A stretch of DNA of 40,316 nt from Candidatus Solibacter sp. (GTDB lineage: Bacteria; Acidobacteriota; Terriglobia; Bryobacterales; Bryobacteraceae). The number at the start of each line of letters is the position of its first letter. The first letter of the stretch is position 1. Positions 1 to 7,331 of this stretch are shown here, piece after piece. Made by a program: the position numbers and the translations under genes. Where the stretch lies: the NCBI GenBank assembly GCA_013822245.1, contig PNKE01000035.1, positions 1 to 40,316 on the forward strand, written 5' to 3'. The notes under the pieces were generated by a model. That model saw only the letters and a program-made list of their open reading frames with translations. It searched no databases and was not told where the DNA came from.

Positions 1-19
1 CCTAGCATTCAGCCTTTAC

Positions 20-304
20 TTACCCAACCACCTCACCAGCGTGAATCAGCATCTCGGCATAGGCTTCCCCCGTGAGCCGGCAGTCCACGAAGTCTTCAAA
101 CTGGTGCTTGCTCAGCTTCATCTGCTTGCTCATCTGCCCAATCCGCCCGCCTTCAATCTGCCTGTCCGAATGGCTGTACCGCGTCCGTATAGTGGTCCGT
201 TTCCCGTTCACCACCAACCAGAACATGAAGTGGTGAGTCTTGTCCCGATCAAAGCCCTTCCGCTGAAGTGCGGAGGCAACCTCTCGCGGCCTGTAGCTGC
301 TCAC
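20..304 (-). CDS. HicA-like small protein, possible toxin
   Basis: A 94-residue protein. The first half (RKGF, then HHFMFWLVVNGKRTTIRT) resembles the HicA/YcfA fold, a small double-stranded-RNA-binding domain in which a conserved His follows the first helix; His24 and His25 are the candidate residues here. The second half (KLSKHQFEDFVDC) is not found in classical HicA but occurs in short proteins annotated as HicA-like. The start overlaps the stop of the gene upstream (301-660) by 4 bases, so the two are probably translated together. It is the last gene of a minus-strand run that also holds a classical hicBA pair. HicA toxins are mRNA interferases; that function here is inferred from resemblance only. 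Confidence 0.6.
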   Translation of the reverse strand: MSSYRPREVASALQRKGFDRDKTHHFMFWLVVNGKRTTIRTRYSHSDRQIEGGRIGQMSKQMKLSKHQFEDFVDCRLTGEAYAEMLIHAGEVVG

Positions 305-660
305 TGCGCGCGCTCCACCGTCTCCACCAGGTTAAGCAGCTTCTTCTTCAACTGCCGCGCATCTCTTGTCAGAGCGCTATCGTCTTCAAGTGCAATGTTG
401 AACCAGCAGGACGAAAACTCCAGCGCAAAGGCCGCCAACGACTCCATCTCGTCTTTCTCAGCAGCCAGAATGCCCAAGTAGGGCAGTTCGTGCCAGTACA
501 TCCCCTCTTTGCGCGAGACTTCGATCTCAATCGGCTTCCGCAGCCGGAAACGATGCTTGCCGTGCTGGATCACAAGAACCTGACTGGTGACGTTTTCCGC
601 CAACGTCGCCGGGTTCTGCCGCACCGGGTACCGCTTGCCGTCGATGACTCTGCTGGCCAT
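301..660 (-). CDS. Hypothetical protein, candidate partner of the HicA-like protein
   Basis: A 119-residue protein that I do not recognise. It starts MASRVIDGKRYPV; a longer reading from 714 is possible, but the ATG at 660 has GGAG about 7 bases upstream. There is no signal peptide or membrane segment. The middle is beta-like with several charged residues, followed by an acidic stretch (AAEKDEMESLAAFALEFSS) and a basic helical C-terminus. Its stop overlaps the start of the HicA-like gene, the usual arrangement of an antitoxin-toxin pair, so an antitoxin role is a reasonable guess. It has no recognisable DNA-binding domain and could equally be an unrelated cargo protein. Confidence 0.55.
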   Translation of the reverse strand: MASRVIDGKRYPVRQNPATLAENVTSQVLVIQHGKHRFRLRKPIEIEVSRKEGMYWHELPYLGILAAEKDEMESLAAFALEFSSCWFNIALEDDSALTRDARQLKKKLLNLVETVERAQ

Positions 661-688
661 AGGACTCCACCACCTCTCCAATCCGCCG

Positions 689-835
689 TTAACAGTACTT
701 CTCAAACCATTCACGCCACGGGATCGTCGGCACGCCCTTGCGCTCTTCGATGATCCTCTTCACTTCAGCCTCTTCTTTGCGCGCATCGGCAGCCGCCTGA
801 TTCTTCACCCGCCTTGGTTTCTGTTTCGTGGCCAT
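689..835 (-). CDS. Small basic/acidic 48-residue protein
   Basis: A short ORF that fills the gap between hicA and the 301-660 gene. It begins MATKQKPRRVKNQ and ends with PTIPWREWFEKYC. It is highly charged, with a Lys/Arg-rich start, an alternating Glu/Lys helix (EEAEVKRIIEERK), and a Trp-rich tail. A good ribosome-binding site (AGGAGGG) lies about 8 bases upstream of the ATG. The gap to hicA upstream is 18 bases, and to the next start downstream 28 bases, consistent with a single transcript. I do not recognise a family. Its size and charge pattern would suit an antitoxin or a small regulator. Confidence 0.5.
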   Translation of the reverse strand: MATKQKPRRVKNQAAADARKEEAEVKRIIEERKGVPTIPWREWFEKYC

Positions 836-853
836 CGTTCGCGCCCTCCTACC

Positions 854-1069
854 TCACTTCATATCCAGAAATTCCCGCCAACTCAACCCCGCGGCCTCCA
901 GGATGCTCCGCACCGTCCCCGCCGGAATATCCCCCTTCTTGAAGGGAACGGGAATCACAATCGGCGAATCCGGCTTTGAATACATGTAGTGGCTGCCGTG
1001 CGTCCTCACGTGCCGGTAACCCAGCCGGCGCAGGACCCTGTCAATGTCCCTGAACTTCGCCGCCTTCAT
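854..1069 (-). CDS. hicA: HicA-type mRNA interferase toxin
   Basis: A 71-residue protein of normal HicA length. It shows the family pattern: an N-terminal helix (FRDIDRVLRRLGY), the conserved GSHYMY with the catalytic-type His at residue 27, a short strand with IPVPFKKGDIPAGTVRSILEAAGL, and a C-terminal helix. HicA cleaves mRNA and is held inactive by HicB. The start ATG overlaps the stop of hicB (ATGA), so the two are translationally coupled, with the antitoxin gene first. Confidence 0.85.
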   Translation of the reverse strand: MKAAKFRDIDRVLRRLGYRHVRTHGSHYMYSKPDSPIVIPVPFKKGDIPAGTVRSILEAAGLSWREFLDMK

Positions 1070-1359
1070 GACCAGTCCGCTACCGCCTGTTTCAATTCCG
1101 CCAGCGCCTTCTTGCTCAGCGGGATCTTCTTGCCCTCGGCCTCCATGGCCGCGATCCAGCCGACCAGCATCTCGGCCGTGCTATCAAGCGCTTCTTCCTC
1201 CGAGTCGCCAAAGCTGCTGATGTTGAACAGTACGGGAATCCTCGTCACGTAGCACCCGTTCTCAGGCTCGTGCCAGATCTCCACATCGACGACGCTCTGA
1301 AGATTCAGAGGATGCACTTCCAACACCGACGCCGGGTTCTTTCTGCGTTTGACTGCCAT
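1066..1359 (-). CDS. hicB: HicB-type antitoxin
   Basis: A 97-residue protein with the HicB partial RNase-H fold: a central strand pair (EPENGCYVTRIPVLFNISSFGDSEEEALDSTAEML) followed by helices. HicB binds and blocks HicA and often represses its own promoter. No helix-turn-helix or ribbon-helix-helix region is obvious at the C-terminus (KKALAELKQAVADWS), so repression would need a domain I cannot see. AGGAG precedes the ATG. The gene is directly followed by hicA with a 4-base overlap. Confidence 0.8.
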   Translation of the reverse strand: MAVKRRKNPASVLEVHPLNLQSVVDVEIWHEPENGCYVTRIPVLFNISSFGDSEEEALDSTAEMLVGWIAAMEAEGKKIPLSKKALAELKQAVADWS

Positions 1360-1384
1360 CGCCTCTCCTGCTCAAAGTATACGT

Positions 1385-1785
1385 TCACCAGTTCTCCAGC
1401 AGCCAGCCCAGCGCGGCCGCGCACGGCGGATCCGCTCCCGCCGGGCAGTCGTACAGCCCGCGCCTGGCGAAGTTGGCCAGGCAGGGCGGCAGCGCCTCCG
1501 GGAAGGAAATCAGTTTGCACCCATGCCCGCGCTCAACCGGCCGATGAGTAGGGAAACCGTGCCGTTCGAGCAGCCCGGTCCCGGCGGAGCCACTGGCCTC
1601 TTCAGCGGCTCTGCCTGTACGGCCCTTCTTCGGCGCGCAGGGCGCAGCCGGTCATGGAAGACGTCGATGCTCTGGGTCACCGTTGCGATCGTCGCCTGGT
1701 CCCCGCTCCCCAGAATCTCCGGCAGCTTCCGATGCCACTCCGATGGCTCCGGCGCCGCCTGGTCAGTTCTACTTGACCGCGGCAC
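1385..1785 (-). pseudogene. Frameshifted hypothetical ORF upstream of hicB
   Basis: Two reading frames give protein-like sequence that would join into one protein. The first frame, from a GTG at 1785, reads EPSEWHRKLPEILGSGDQATIATV and continues to about 1650. After that a different minus-strand frame looks coding (GLLERHGFPTHRPVERGHG, then CKLISFPEALPPCLANFARR) and ends at a TGA at 1385, 25 bases before hicB. The second frame has no start codon of its own. The simplest reading is one gene of about 130 residues broken by a frameshift. I recognise no family, and a sequencing error is also possible. Confidence 0.35.
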
Positions 1786-1875
1786 GTCCGGCCCATCCAG
1801 GATGTGGCTTTCGGGTTATCTGATTATTGTGATTATCGGGTCCACCCCTGCATCACTCGTAAGTGCTTGAGGGCA

Positions 1876-1950
1876 TGGAGCGGGAGACGAGACTCGAACT
1901 CGCAACCAACAGCTTGGAAGGCTGTGACTCTACCTTTGAGTTACTCCCGC
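1876..1950 (-). tRNA. tRNA-Gly (anticodon UCC)
   Basis: A full cloverleaf can be folded on the minus strand: a 7-bp acceptor stem (GCGGGAG/CTCCCGC), D stem ACTC/GAGT, anticodon stem ACAGC/GCTGT with loop CTTCCAA (anticodon TCC), variable loop TGGTT, and T stem GCGAG/CTCGT with loop TTCGAGT. The discriminator is T and the 3' CCA is encoded. It reads GGA codons. The toxin-antitoxin island begins about 90 bases beyond its 3' end. Confidence 0.93.
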
Positions 1951-1971
1951 TCAAAGGATTTCGACACCTTC

Positions 1972-2000
1972 ATTGTAGCCGAGAAGCCCTCCCCGGTGAA
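1972..2000 (-). promoter_or_regulatory. Probable sigma-70 promoter of tRNA-Gly
   Basis: On the minus strand TTCACC (4 of 6 matches to the -35 consensus) and TACAAT (5 of 6 to the -10) are separated by 17 bases. The -10 box ends about 20 bases before the tRNA 5' end. The placement fits transcription of the tRNA. Confidence 0.5.
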
Positions 2001-2341
2001 CGCGGGAGTCCTGTCTCACGCAAGCCTCGGACCGATTTGCGCCGGTCACGCCGGCGAGCAACAAGGGGGGAGCCTGGCGGGCTAGAATTCGAGGCCGGCG
2101 AAAACGCTTCCGCGGCCCGGCATCCGTGCCCGGGCGTTTCGATCCGTTGAGAACAGCTATTTCGCTTAGCGGTATGGATGGGTGTCCACTTGTCCATCCA
2201 ATTACATGTGTTTCCAAACCGGATCGTTCAAAGATGTTTCTTGCGGGAGTGGAACGGACGGCGAGGCCGGCCCCTTCCGGGGACAGACGGCTGAGCGCGG
2301 GCGATGCGCCGGGGCTGGGGCCAACGAGGTTTTCGGAGCGG
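2001..2341. other. Intergenic region without a gene
   Basis: I see no credible ORF here. There is one inverted repeat, TGGATGG at 2175-2181 and CCATCCA at 2194-2200, with a 12-base loop. It lies downstream of both the Dabb gene and the tRNA promoter and has no T-run, so it is not a clear terminator. The stretch around 2150-2230 is less GC-rich than its surroundings. Confidence 0.4.
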
Positions 2342-2728
2342 CTACTTCACGATCTGGGTGTCGTAGACCACCACCTTTTTCCAGAGGGCGGATTTGCTTC
2401 GGAAGGTGTCGTGGAGCGGGTGGGTGTCGTAGACCTTCCAGGCGGCTTTGTCGTCGAACGAGACCAGCCAGTAGTAGGTGAACGAGTTATCGACGACGTC
2501 GCGGGCGTCGGCGGCGGGGGTTCCGACGAACGAATAGCGGATGCCGGGGATGGCGCGCATCTTGTTCAACTCGGCGAGGAACTGCTTGCGGGCGGCGGGG
2601 CTTTCGGGCTGGGCGAGCCAGAAATAGACGTGGTGGAGGAACTTGCCCTCGACGGGTTTCTGGGCTTTCAGTGCCGGCGCGGCGAGAAGTGCAACGGCCA
2701 GCGCGAGGGCGGAGATGACTGTCTTCAT
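2342..2728 (-). CDS. Secreted Dabb (stress-responsive A/B barrel) domain protein
   Basis: A 128-residue protein. Residues 1 to about 22 form a signal peptide (MKTVISALALAVALLAAPALKAQ). The rest is a Dabb domain, a dimeric alpha/beta barrel: it opens with GKFLHHVYFWLA, then ARKQFLAELNKMRAIPGI, and ends with VYDTHPLHDTFRSKSALWKKVVVYD. The HHVYFWL and HP..H elements are typical of the family. Dabb proteins include stress-responsive plant proteins and some polyketide cyclases; the bacterial exported members have no agreed function. The gene stands alone, divergent from the isomerase-like gene. Confidence 0.8.
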   Translation of the reverse strand: MKTVISALALAVALLAAPALKAQKPVEGKFLHHVYFWLAQPESPAARKQFLAELNKMRAIPGIRYSFVGTPAADARDVVDNSFTYYWLVSFDDKAAWKVYDTHPLHDTFRSKSALWKKVVVYDTQIVK

Positions 2729-2876
2729 GGCTAATGGGGATTATAGCCGGAGGCGGGGGCGGGTGAGTGCGGAGGGTTGCGCGGGACCGGCGAAGCGGCT
2801 TGCCGCCGGGCGCGGCTGCTGACATAATCAGGCCGAAAAGTCCGAATGGACGAACAATCTGATACAAGGAGACGCT

Positions 2877-4385
2877 ATGAAACGGGCCTGTGCGAGTTGC
2901 CATGGTTGCATGAGCGGGATGACGCGGCGGAATCTGCTGGCTGCCGCGGCGGCGCCGGCCGCGCTGAAGGGCGTGACGCTGGCGGCCGATCCAGAGCCGG
3001 TGAAAGCCGAACGCAAGGCGCTTGTCGTGCAGCCGGTGCTGATCTATCAGATCTACAAGCGGCGCGAACAGACATCGTGGCGGCCGTGGGGCGGCCTGTT
3101 TACCGAGACCGAGGTGAACGAAGAAAAGCAGCGCATCGGACGCGAACTCGCGGCCATGGCCAGAACGGCCGGTTTCCCCATGGAGATTCTACCGCTGAAG
3201 ACGGTCGCCAGCCTGTCGGAAGCCAGGACGCAGGGGCAGGGGCGGCATGACGTGCTGCTGATGTATCCGGCCACCGGGCCGTCGCAGTGGCTGGACGCGC
3301 TGGCCGCGGGGCAGAACTGGACGGTGGTGTTTGTCCGGCACCGGTCGGGGCCGGTGTATGAATACTACGAGATCATCTCGCCGCGGTTTTTGCGCAAGAC
3401 GGTGGACGAATGGGGCGAGGCGAAGATCTCGACAGCCGACGTCGTCGTGGACAGCATGGCTGAGGTGGCGGTGCGGATGCGGGCGCTCTCGGCGGTGAAA
3501 AACACCATGGGGCGCAAGGTGGTTTGCATCGGTGGCGCGTCGGGATGGGGGCGCGGGGGCAGGCAGTCCCCTCAACTGGCGAAAGACATCTGGAAGATGG
3601 AACTGCCCGAGGTCACCTACGACGGCCTGAAGGCGCGGCTGATCATGGCGCGCGGCGACGCGGCGCTGAACCGGACGGCCAAGTTGCAGGCGGCCGATTA
3701 TCTGAAACAGAAGGACGTGAAACTGGAGACCACGCGCGAGTCAGTCGAGAACGCGTTTGTGCTGCGCGGCGTCTTCCGCAACATCATGGCCGAGCACCTT
3801 ACGGATTCAATCACGGTGAACCACTGCATGGGCGCGATCATGCCGATCAGCGGGACCACGGCGTGCATGACGTTGAGCCTGCTCAACGACGAGGGGGCGC
3901 TGGCGTTTTGCGAGTCCGATTTCGCGGTGATCCCGTCGGGGATCCTGCTGAACGCAATCTCCCGCATCCCGGTGTTCCTGAACGATCCCACCTATCCGCA
4001 CGACCAGATCATCACGCTGGCGCATTGCACCGCGCCGCGCAAGATGGACGGCAAGCACGCCGAGCCGGTTCGCATCTTGACGCACTTTGAATCCGACTAC
4101 GGCGCGGCGCCGAAGGTGGAGATGAAGACGGGGCAGAAGTTGACCAACATCATCCCGGACTTCAACGCCCGGCGCTGGGTCGGATTCACCGGCGAGGTGG
4201 AGGGCAATCCGTTCCTGCCGATTTGCCGGTCGCAGATCGATGTGGGTTTCAGATGCTCGACGGAGAAGATGGCCGTGGAGATGCGCGGGTTCCACTGGAT
4301 GACGGGCTATGGCGAGTGGTCGCGCGAACTGGCGTATGCGCTGCGCAAGGCCGGCATCGAGTGGGTGAATCTCGACAAAACGTGA
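2877..4385 (+). CDS. L-fucose/L-arabinose-isomerase-like protein with Tat-type signal
   Basis: A 502-residue protein. The start is supported by AAGGAG 6 bases upstream. Residues 15-36 look like a twin-arginine or similar export signal (MTRRNLLAAAAAPAALKG). The rest resembles the sugar-isomerase FucI/AraA fold: an N-terminal part with MYPATGPSQWLDALA and a C-terminal part with PISGTTACMTLSLLNDEGALAFCESDFAVIPSG, as in fucose-isomerase-like proteins that bind a metal through Glu/Asp and His. True isomerases are cytoplasmic, so the signal-like N-terminus is odd, as is a CASCH motif at residues 5-9 in front of it. The next complete gene is a rhamnulokinase, which suggests a role in deoxysugar use. 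Confidence 0.7.
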   Translation: MKRACASCHGCMSGMTRRNLLAAAAAPAALKGVTLAADPEPVKAERKALVVQPVLIYQIYKRREQTSWRPWGGLFTETEVNEEKQRIGRELAAMARTAGFPMEILPLKTVASLSEARTQGQGRHDVLLMYPATGPSQWLDALAAGQNWTVVFVRHRSGPVYEYYEIISPRFLRKTVDEWGEAKISTADVVVDSMAEVAVRMRALSAVKNTMGRKVVCIGGASGWGRGGRQSPQLAKDIWKMELPEVTYDGLKARLIMARGDAALNRTAKLQAADYLKQKDVKLETTRESVENAFVLRGVFRNIMAEHLTDSITVNHCMGAIMPISGTTACMTLSLLNDEGALAFCESDFAVIPSGILLNAISRIPVFLNDPTYPHDQIITLAHCTAPRKMDGKHAEPVRILTHFESDYGAAPKVEMKTGQKLTNIIPDFNARRWVGFTGEVEGNPFLPICRSQIDVGFRCSTEKMAVEMRGFHWMTGYGEWSRELAYALRKAGIEWVNLDKT

Positions 4386-4431
4386 CGGCGCGGGTGCGGC
4401 GAGTTGAGATAGAGTGGACGTTTTCGCCGCC

Positions 4432-4536
4432 ATGCGCTCTGTCCCGCTCCTCGAACCGCGAAGACTGGAGATGATCGAGACCCCGATGCCGGGGGCGGGT
4501 TCTGTGTACGGACCCGCGGGCGCGGCGGCAATCTGA
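4432..4536 (+). pseudogene. N-terminal remnant of a medium-chain alcohol/polyol dehydrogenase
   Basis: A 34-codon ORF between the isomerase-like gene and rhaB. Its first 25 residues (MRSVPLLEPRRLEMIETPMP, then GAGSV) match the typical opening of zinc-dependent medium-chain dehydrogenases (M.a..l..p..le..e.p.P..G.V). It then loses similarity and stops. It is far too short to be functional and is probably what is left after a deletion between two sugar-metabolism genes. The assignment rests on a short motif. Confidence 0.4.
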
Positions 4537-4552
4537 ATCTGGATTTGACGCC

Positions 4553-6022
4553 ATGAACAACTTCCTTGCCTTCGATCTCGGCGCCGAAAGCGGGCGCGCC
4601 ATGCTCGGCCGTCTCCATGAGGGGCGGCTGGAACTGGAAGAGCTGCACCGGTTTCTGAACGAGCCGGTGAGGCTGCCCGACGGATTGTACTGGGACACGC
4701 TGCGGCTGTTCCACAACATCCGCGAGGGCCTGCGGGTGGCCGGGCGCGACCGCCATCTGGTGCTGGACGGGGTGGGGGTGGACACCTGGGGCGTGGACTA
4801 CGGACTGGTGGACGCGGCCGGACGGCTGGTCGAAAACCCGCGTCACTACCGCGACGGCCGCAATAACGGAATCCTGGAGACGGCGTTCAGTGTTGTACCG
4901 AAGGAGAAGATCTTCGAGTGGACCGGCTCGCAGTTCATGCAGTTCAACACGGTCTACCAGTGGTACGCCATGAAGCTGGCCGAGGCGCCGTGCTTAAAGG
5001 CGGCGTCGCGGCTGCTGTTTGTGCCCGACCTGTTGAGCTACTGGCTCTGCGGCGTGCAGAGAAACGAGCGCACGATCGCGTCGACCTCGCAGTTCTACGA
5101 CCCGCTGAACCGGCGGTACGCGACGGAGTTGCTGGCGGCCCTGGGCCTGGACGCCTCACTGCTGGCGCCGGTCGTCGATCCGGGGACGCATCTGGGCGGG
5201 CTGACCGGCGAGCTGGCCGATTTTTCCGGTTTGGGCGCGACGCCGGTATACGCCACGGCATCGCATGACACGGCGTCGGCCGTGGCCGCGGTGCCGGCGA
5301 CGATGGACCGGCCGTGGTGCTACATCAGTTCCGGCACATGGTCGTTAATGGGCCTTGAACTGGACCGGCCGGTGATCAACGAGCGGGCGCTCAGCAACAA
5401 TTTCACCAACGAGATCGGGGCCCAGGACAAGGTGCGGTTCCTGCGCAACATCGCCGGGCTGTGGCTGGTGCAGGAGTGCCGCCGGGCGTGGGCGCTGGAG
5501 GGAGCCGAGTACAGCTACGCCCAGTTGACCGCGATGGCCGCGCAGGCCGAACCATTCGCGGCCGTGATCCATCCGGACGCGTTTCTGGAGCCGGGCAACA
5601 TGCCGCAACGGATCGCGGCGTATTGCCGGAAGACATCGCAGTCGCCGCCGGCGTCGCCGGCATCCACGGTGCGGGTGATCCTGGAAAGCCTGGCGCTGCG
5701 GTACAGGCAGGTGCTGGAAAATCTGGAATCGGTTTCGGGGCAGCGGATCGAGGTGGTCCACATCGTCGGCGGCGGGTCGAAAAACGGGCTGTTGAACCGT
5801 CTGGTGGCCGAAGCGACGGGCCGGGACGTGATCGCCGGTCCGGCCGAGGCGACGGCGGCGGGCAATATCCTGGTCCAGGCGATGGGCGCGGGCGTGGTGG
5901 AAGATCTGGCTGGGCTGAGGCAGGTGGTGCGCAACTCGTTCCCGCTGGAGTCCTACAAAGCAAACGCGGCCCCGGCATGGGACCGCGCGTACGAAAAGTA
6001 TCAGAGTATTACGTCAAGCTGA
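4553..6022 (+). CDS. rhaB: Rhamnulokinase (FGGY carbohydrate kinase)
   Basis: A 489-residue protein, the usual RhaB length. RhaB phosphorylates L-rhamnulose with ATP in the cytoplasm. It opens with the ATP-binding phosphate-1 motif (FLAFDLGAESGRAML). LYWDTLRLFHNIREGL and GVGVDTWGVDYGLVD are characteristic of RhaB rather than of xylulokinase or glycerol kinase. ISSGTWSLMG and the C-terminal VVHIVGGGSKNGLLNRLVAEATG are the FGGY adenosine-binding elements. It follows the isomerase-like gene on the same strand. Its TGA directly abuts the stop of the convergent clpP with no spacer. Confidence 0.9.
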   Translation: MNNFLAFDLGAESGRAMLGRLHEGRLELEELHRFLNEPVRLPDGLYWDTLRLFHNIREGLRVAGRDRHLVLDGVGVDTWGVDYGLVDAAGRLVENPRHYRDGRNNGILETAFSVVPKEKIFEWTGSQFMQFNTVYQWYAMKLAEAPCLKAASRLLFVPDLLSYWLCGVQRNERTIASTSQFYDPLNRRYATELLAALGLDASLLAPVVDPGTHLGGLTGELADFSGLGATPVYATASHDTASAVAAVPATMDRPWCYISSGTWSLMGLELDRPVINERALSNNFTNEIGAQDKVRFLRNIAGLWLVQECRRAWALEGAEYSYAQLTAMAAQAEPFAAVIHPDAFLEPGNMPQRIAAYCRKTSQSPPASPASTVRVILESLALRYRQVLENLESVSGQRIEVVHIVGGGSKNGLLNRLVAEATGRDVIAGPAEATAAGNILVQAMGAGVVEDLAGLRQVVRNSFPLESYKANAAPAWDRAYEKYQSITSS

Positions 6023-6652
6023 TCAACGCTCGCTGAGGCGCGAGATGATGCGGTCGATCATGCCGTATTCCAGGGCCTGGTCGGCTTCCATGATGTAGTC
6101 GCGATCGACGTCCTTGGCGATGCGCTCGACGTCCTGGCCGGTGGCGGTGGCGATGATCTGATTGAGGATCTGGCGCATGCGCAGGATCTCGCGGGCGTAG
6201 ATGTCGATGTCGGTGGCCTGTCCGGCCAGCCCGCTCATCGACGGCTGGTGAATGAGGACGCGCGAGTGGGGCAGGGCGTAACGCTTGCCCTTGGCCCCGC
6301 AGGCCAGCAGCACGGCGGCCATCGAGGCGGCCTGGCCGACGCAATAGGTGGCGATGTCGCACTCCACCAGATTCATCGTGTCGAGTATGGCCAGACCGGC
6401 CGTGATCGACCCGCCCGGGGAGTTGATGTAGATGGAAATGTCCTTTTCGGGATCTTCCGCGGCCAGGAAGAGAATCTGGGCGATCACCAGGTTGGCCACC
6501 TGATCGTCGATCGGCGTGCCGAGGAAGATGATGTTCTCCTTCAGCAGGCGCGAGTAGATATCGAACGCGCGTTCGCCTCTTGAGGTCTGCTCGACCACCA
6601 TGGGCACAAGCATATTGCTGGGGGCCGGGATCTCCCCGTTCCTAATGGGCAT
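6023..6652 (-). CDS. clpP: ATP-dependent Clp protease proteolytic subunit
   Basis: A 209-residue protein of normal ClpP length. ClpP forms two stacked heptamers that degrade proteins delivered by ClpX or ClpA/C. The catalytic triad is visible: Ser110 in [10 protein letters not shown], His135 in LIHQPSMSG, and Asp185 in [28 protein letters not shown] and [17 protein letters not shown] are the oxyanion-loop and handle elements. GAAGGAGG lies upstream of the ATG at 6652; an internal ATG (residue 14) would remove a stretch that could be a propeptide. No clpX or tig gene lies next to it, unlike in many bacteria, so this may be one of several copies. Confidence 0.95.
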   Translation of the reverse strand: MPIRNGEIPAPSNMLVPMVVEQTSRGERAFDIYSRLLKENIIFLGTPIDDQVANLVIAQILFLAAEDPEKDISIYINSPGGSITAGLAILDTMNLVECDIATYCVGQAASMAAVLLACGAKGKRYALPHSRVLIHQPSMSGLAGQATDIDIYAREILRMRQILNQIIATATGQDVERIAKDVDRDYIMEADQALEYGMIDRIISRLSER

Positions 6653-6737
6653 GAAGCCTCCTTCGTCTCGGTAGCCGGGTCCGTCGGGCAGACTGCGCCT
6701 CCATCCCGGACAGGCCGGCGCCGCGGAGCCGGGGAGG

Positions 6738-7205
6738 TCAGGCGTTTTTCTTCGCCGTCTTCTTCGGCTTGCGGCCCTTCTCCAGATTGCGCTGTTTCTG
6801 TTCGAGGCTCAGTGCAAGATCCTCGATCGACGTGCGCTCCAGATACTCCATGATACGACCCCGGAGGCCCTTCCAGCTATCGTGCATGCCGCAGGGGGCC
6901 TGGTCGTTGCATTCGGCGAGGCCGGCCGGGCAGCGTTCGTAGTCGGTCAGCCCGTCGACCGAATCGACGATCATGACCAGGGTCAGGTCCTTGGCCGGGA
7001 TGCGGAGGGTGAAGCCGCCGGTGGGCCCCTTGCTGGAGCGCAGGAAGCCCTTGCGCGCCAGTTGTTGCAGGATCTTGGCCAGGAAGTGGGAAGGGATGTC
7101 CGCCCGTTCGGCAATCTGTTTGACCATGGCGTACTTGCCCTCAGGCACCGATGCCAGGTGAACGAACGCCCGTATGGCGTATTCCGCGGACCGCGAGTAG
7201 ATCAT
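6738..7205 (-). CDS. Rrf2-family transcriptional regulator, probable Fe-S type
   Basis: A 155-residue protein with the Rrf2 winged helix at the N-terminus ([18 protein letters not shown], then [35 protein letters not shown], where the recognition helix and wing are seen). Three cysteines (92, 99 and 105) have nearly the spacing of those in IscR, which bind a [2Fe-2S] cluster, so it may sense iron-sulfur or redox state. The C-terminus is very basic (KKTAKKNA). The ATG at 7205 has GGAGAGG at good distance; a GTG two codons earlier is less likely. It stands alone, 84 bases upstream of clpP on the same strand, and may regulate itself through the AT-rich region in front of it. Confidence 0.88.
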   Translation of the reverse strand: MIYSRSAEYAIRAFVHLASVPEGKYAMVKQIAERADIPSHFLAKILQQLARKGFLRSSKGPTGGFTLRIPAKDLTLVMIVDSVDGLTDYERCPAGLAECNDQAPCGMHDSWKGLRGRIMEYLERTSIEDLALSLEQKQRNLEKGRKPKKTAKKNA

Positions 7206-7231
7206 GAGCACCTCTCCAGAGCTAGATCAAA

Positions 7232-7293
7232 ATACACGTTTATCTTAAAAGCGTATCTCTAGTAGATGCAAGTGGTACCCAACAGGTTGGTAC
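7232..7293 (-). promoter_or_regulatory. AT-rich upstream region of the Rrf2 gene with two dyads
   Basis: This stretch is markedly AT-rich for the window. One imperfect dyad lies at 7233-7256 (ATACACG ... CGTAT). A second at 7275-7293 has arms GTACCCAAC and GTTGGTAC with one bulged base. They lie where an operator would sit, and Rrf2 proteins often repress their own genes. Operator function is inference. Confidence 0.35.
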
Positions 7294-7331
7294 ATTTTCA
7301 TGGAAAAATGCTGCCGTGCGCGGGCGCTGGA

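Noticed and set aside
1305-1520. A 71-codon minus-strand ORF overlapping hicB
   Set aside because: It overlaps hicB in another frame; the adjacent frame ending at 1385 looks more like protein.
2881-2910. CASCH in the isomerase-like protein as a haem-binding site
   Set aside because: It precedes the export signal, so it would be removed or cytoplasmic; a chance match is more likely.
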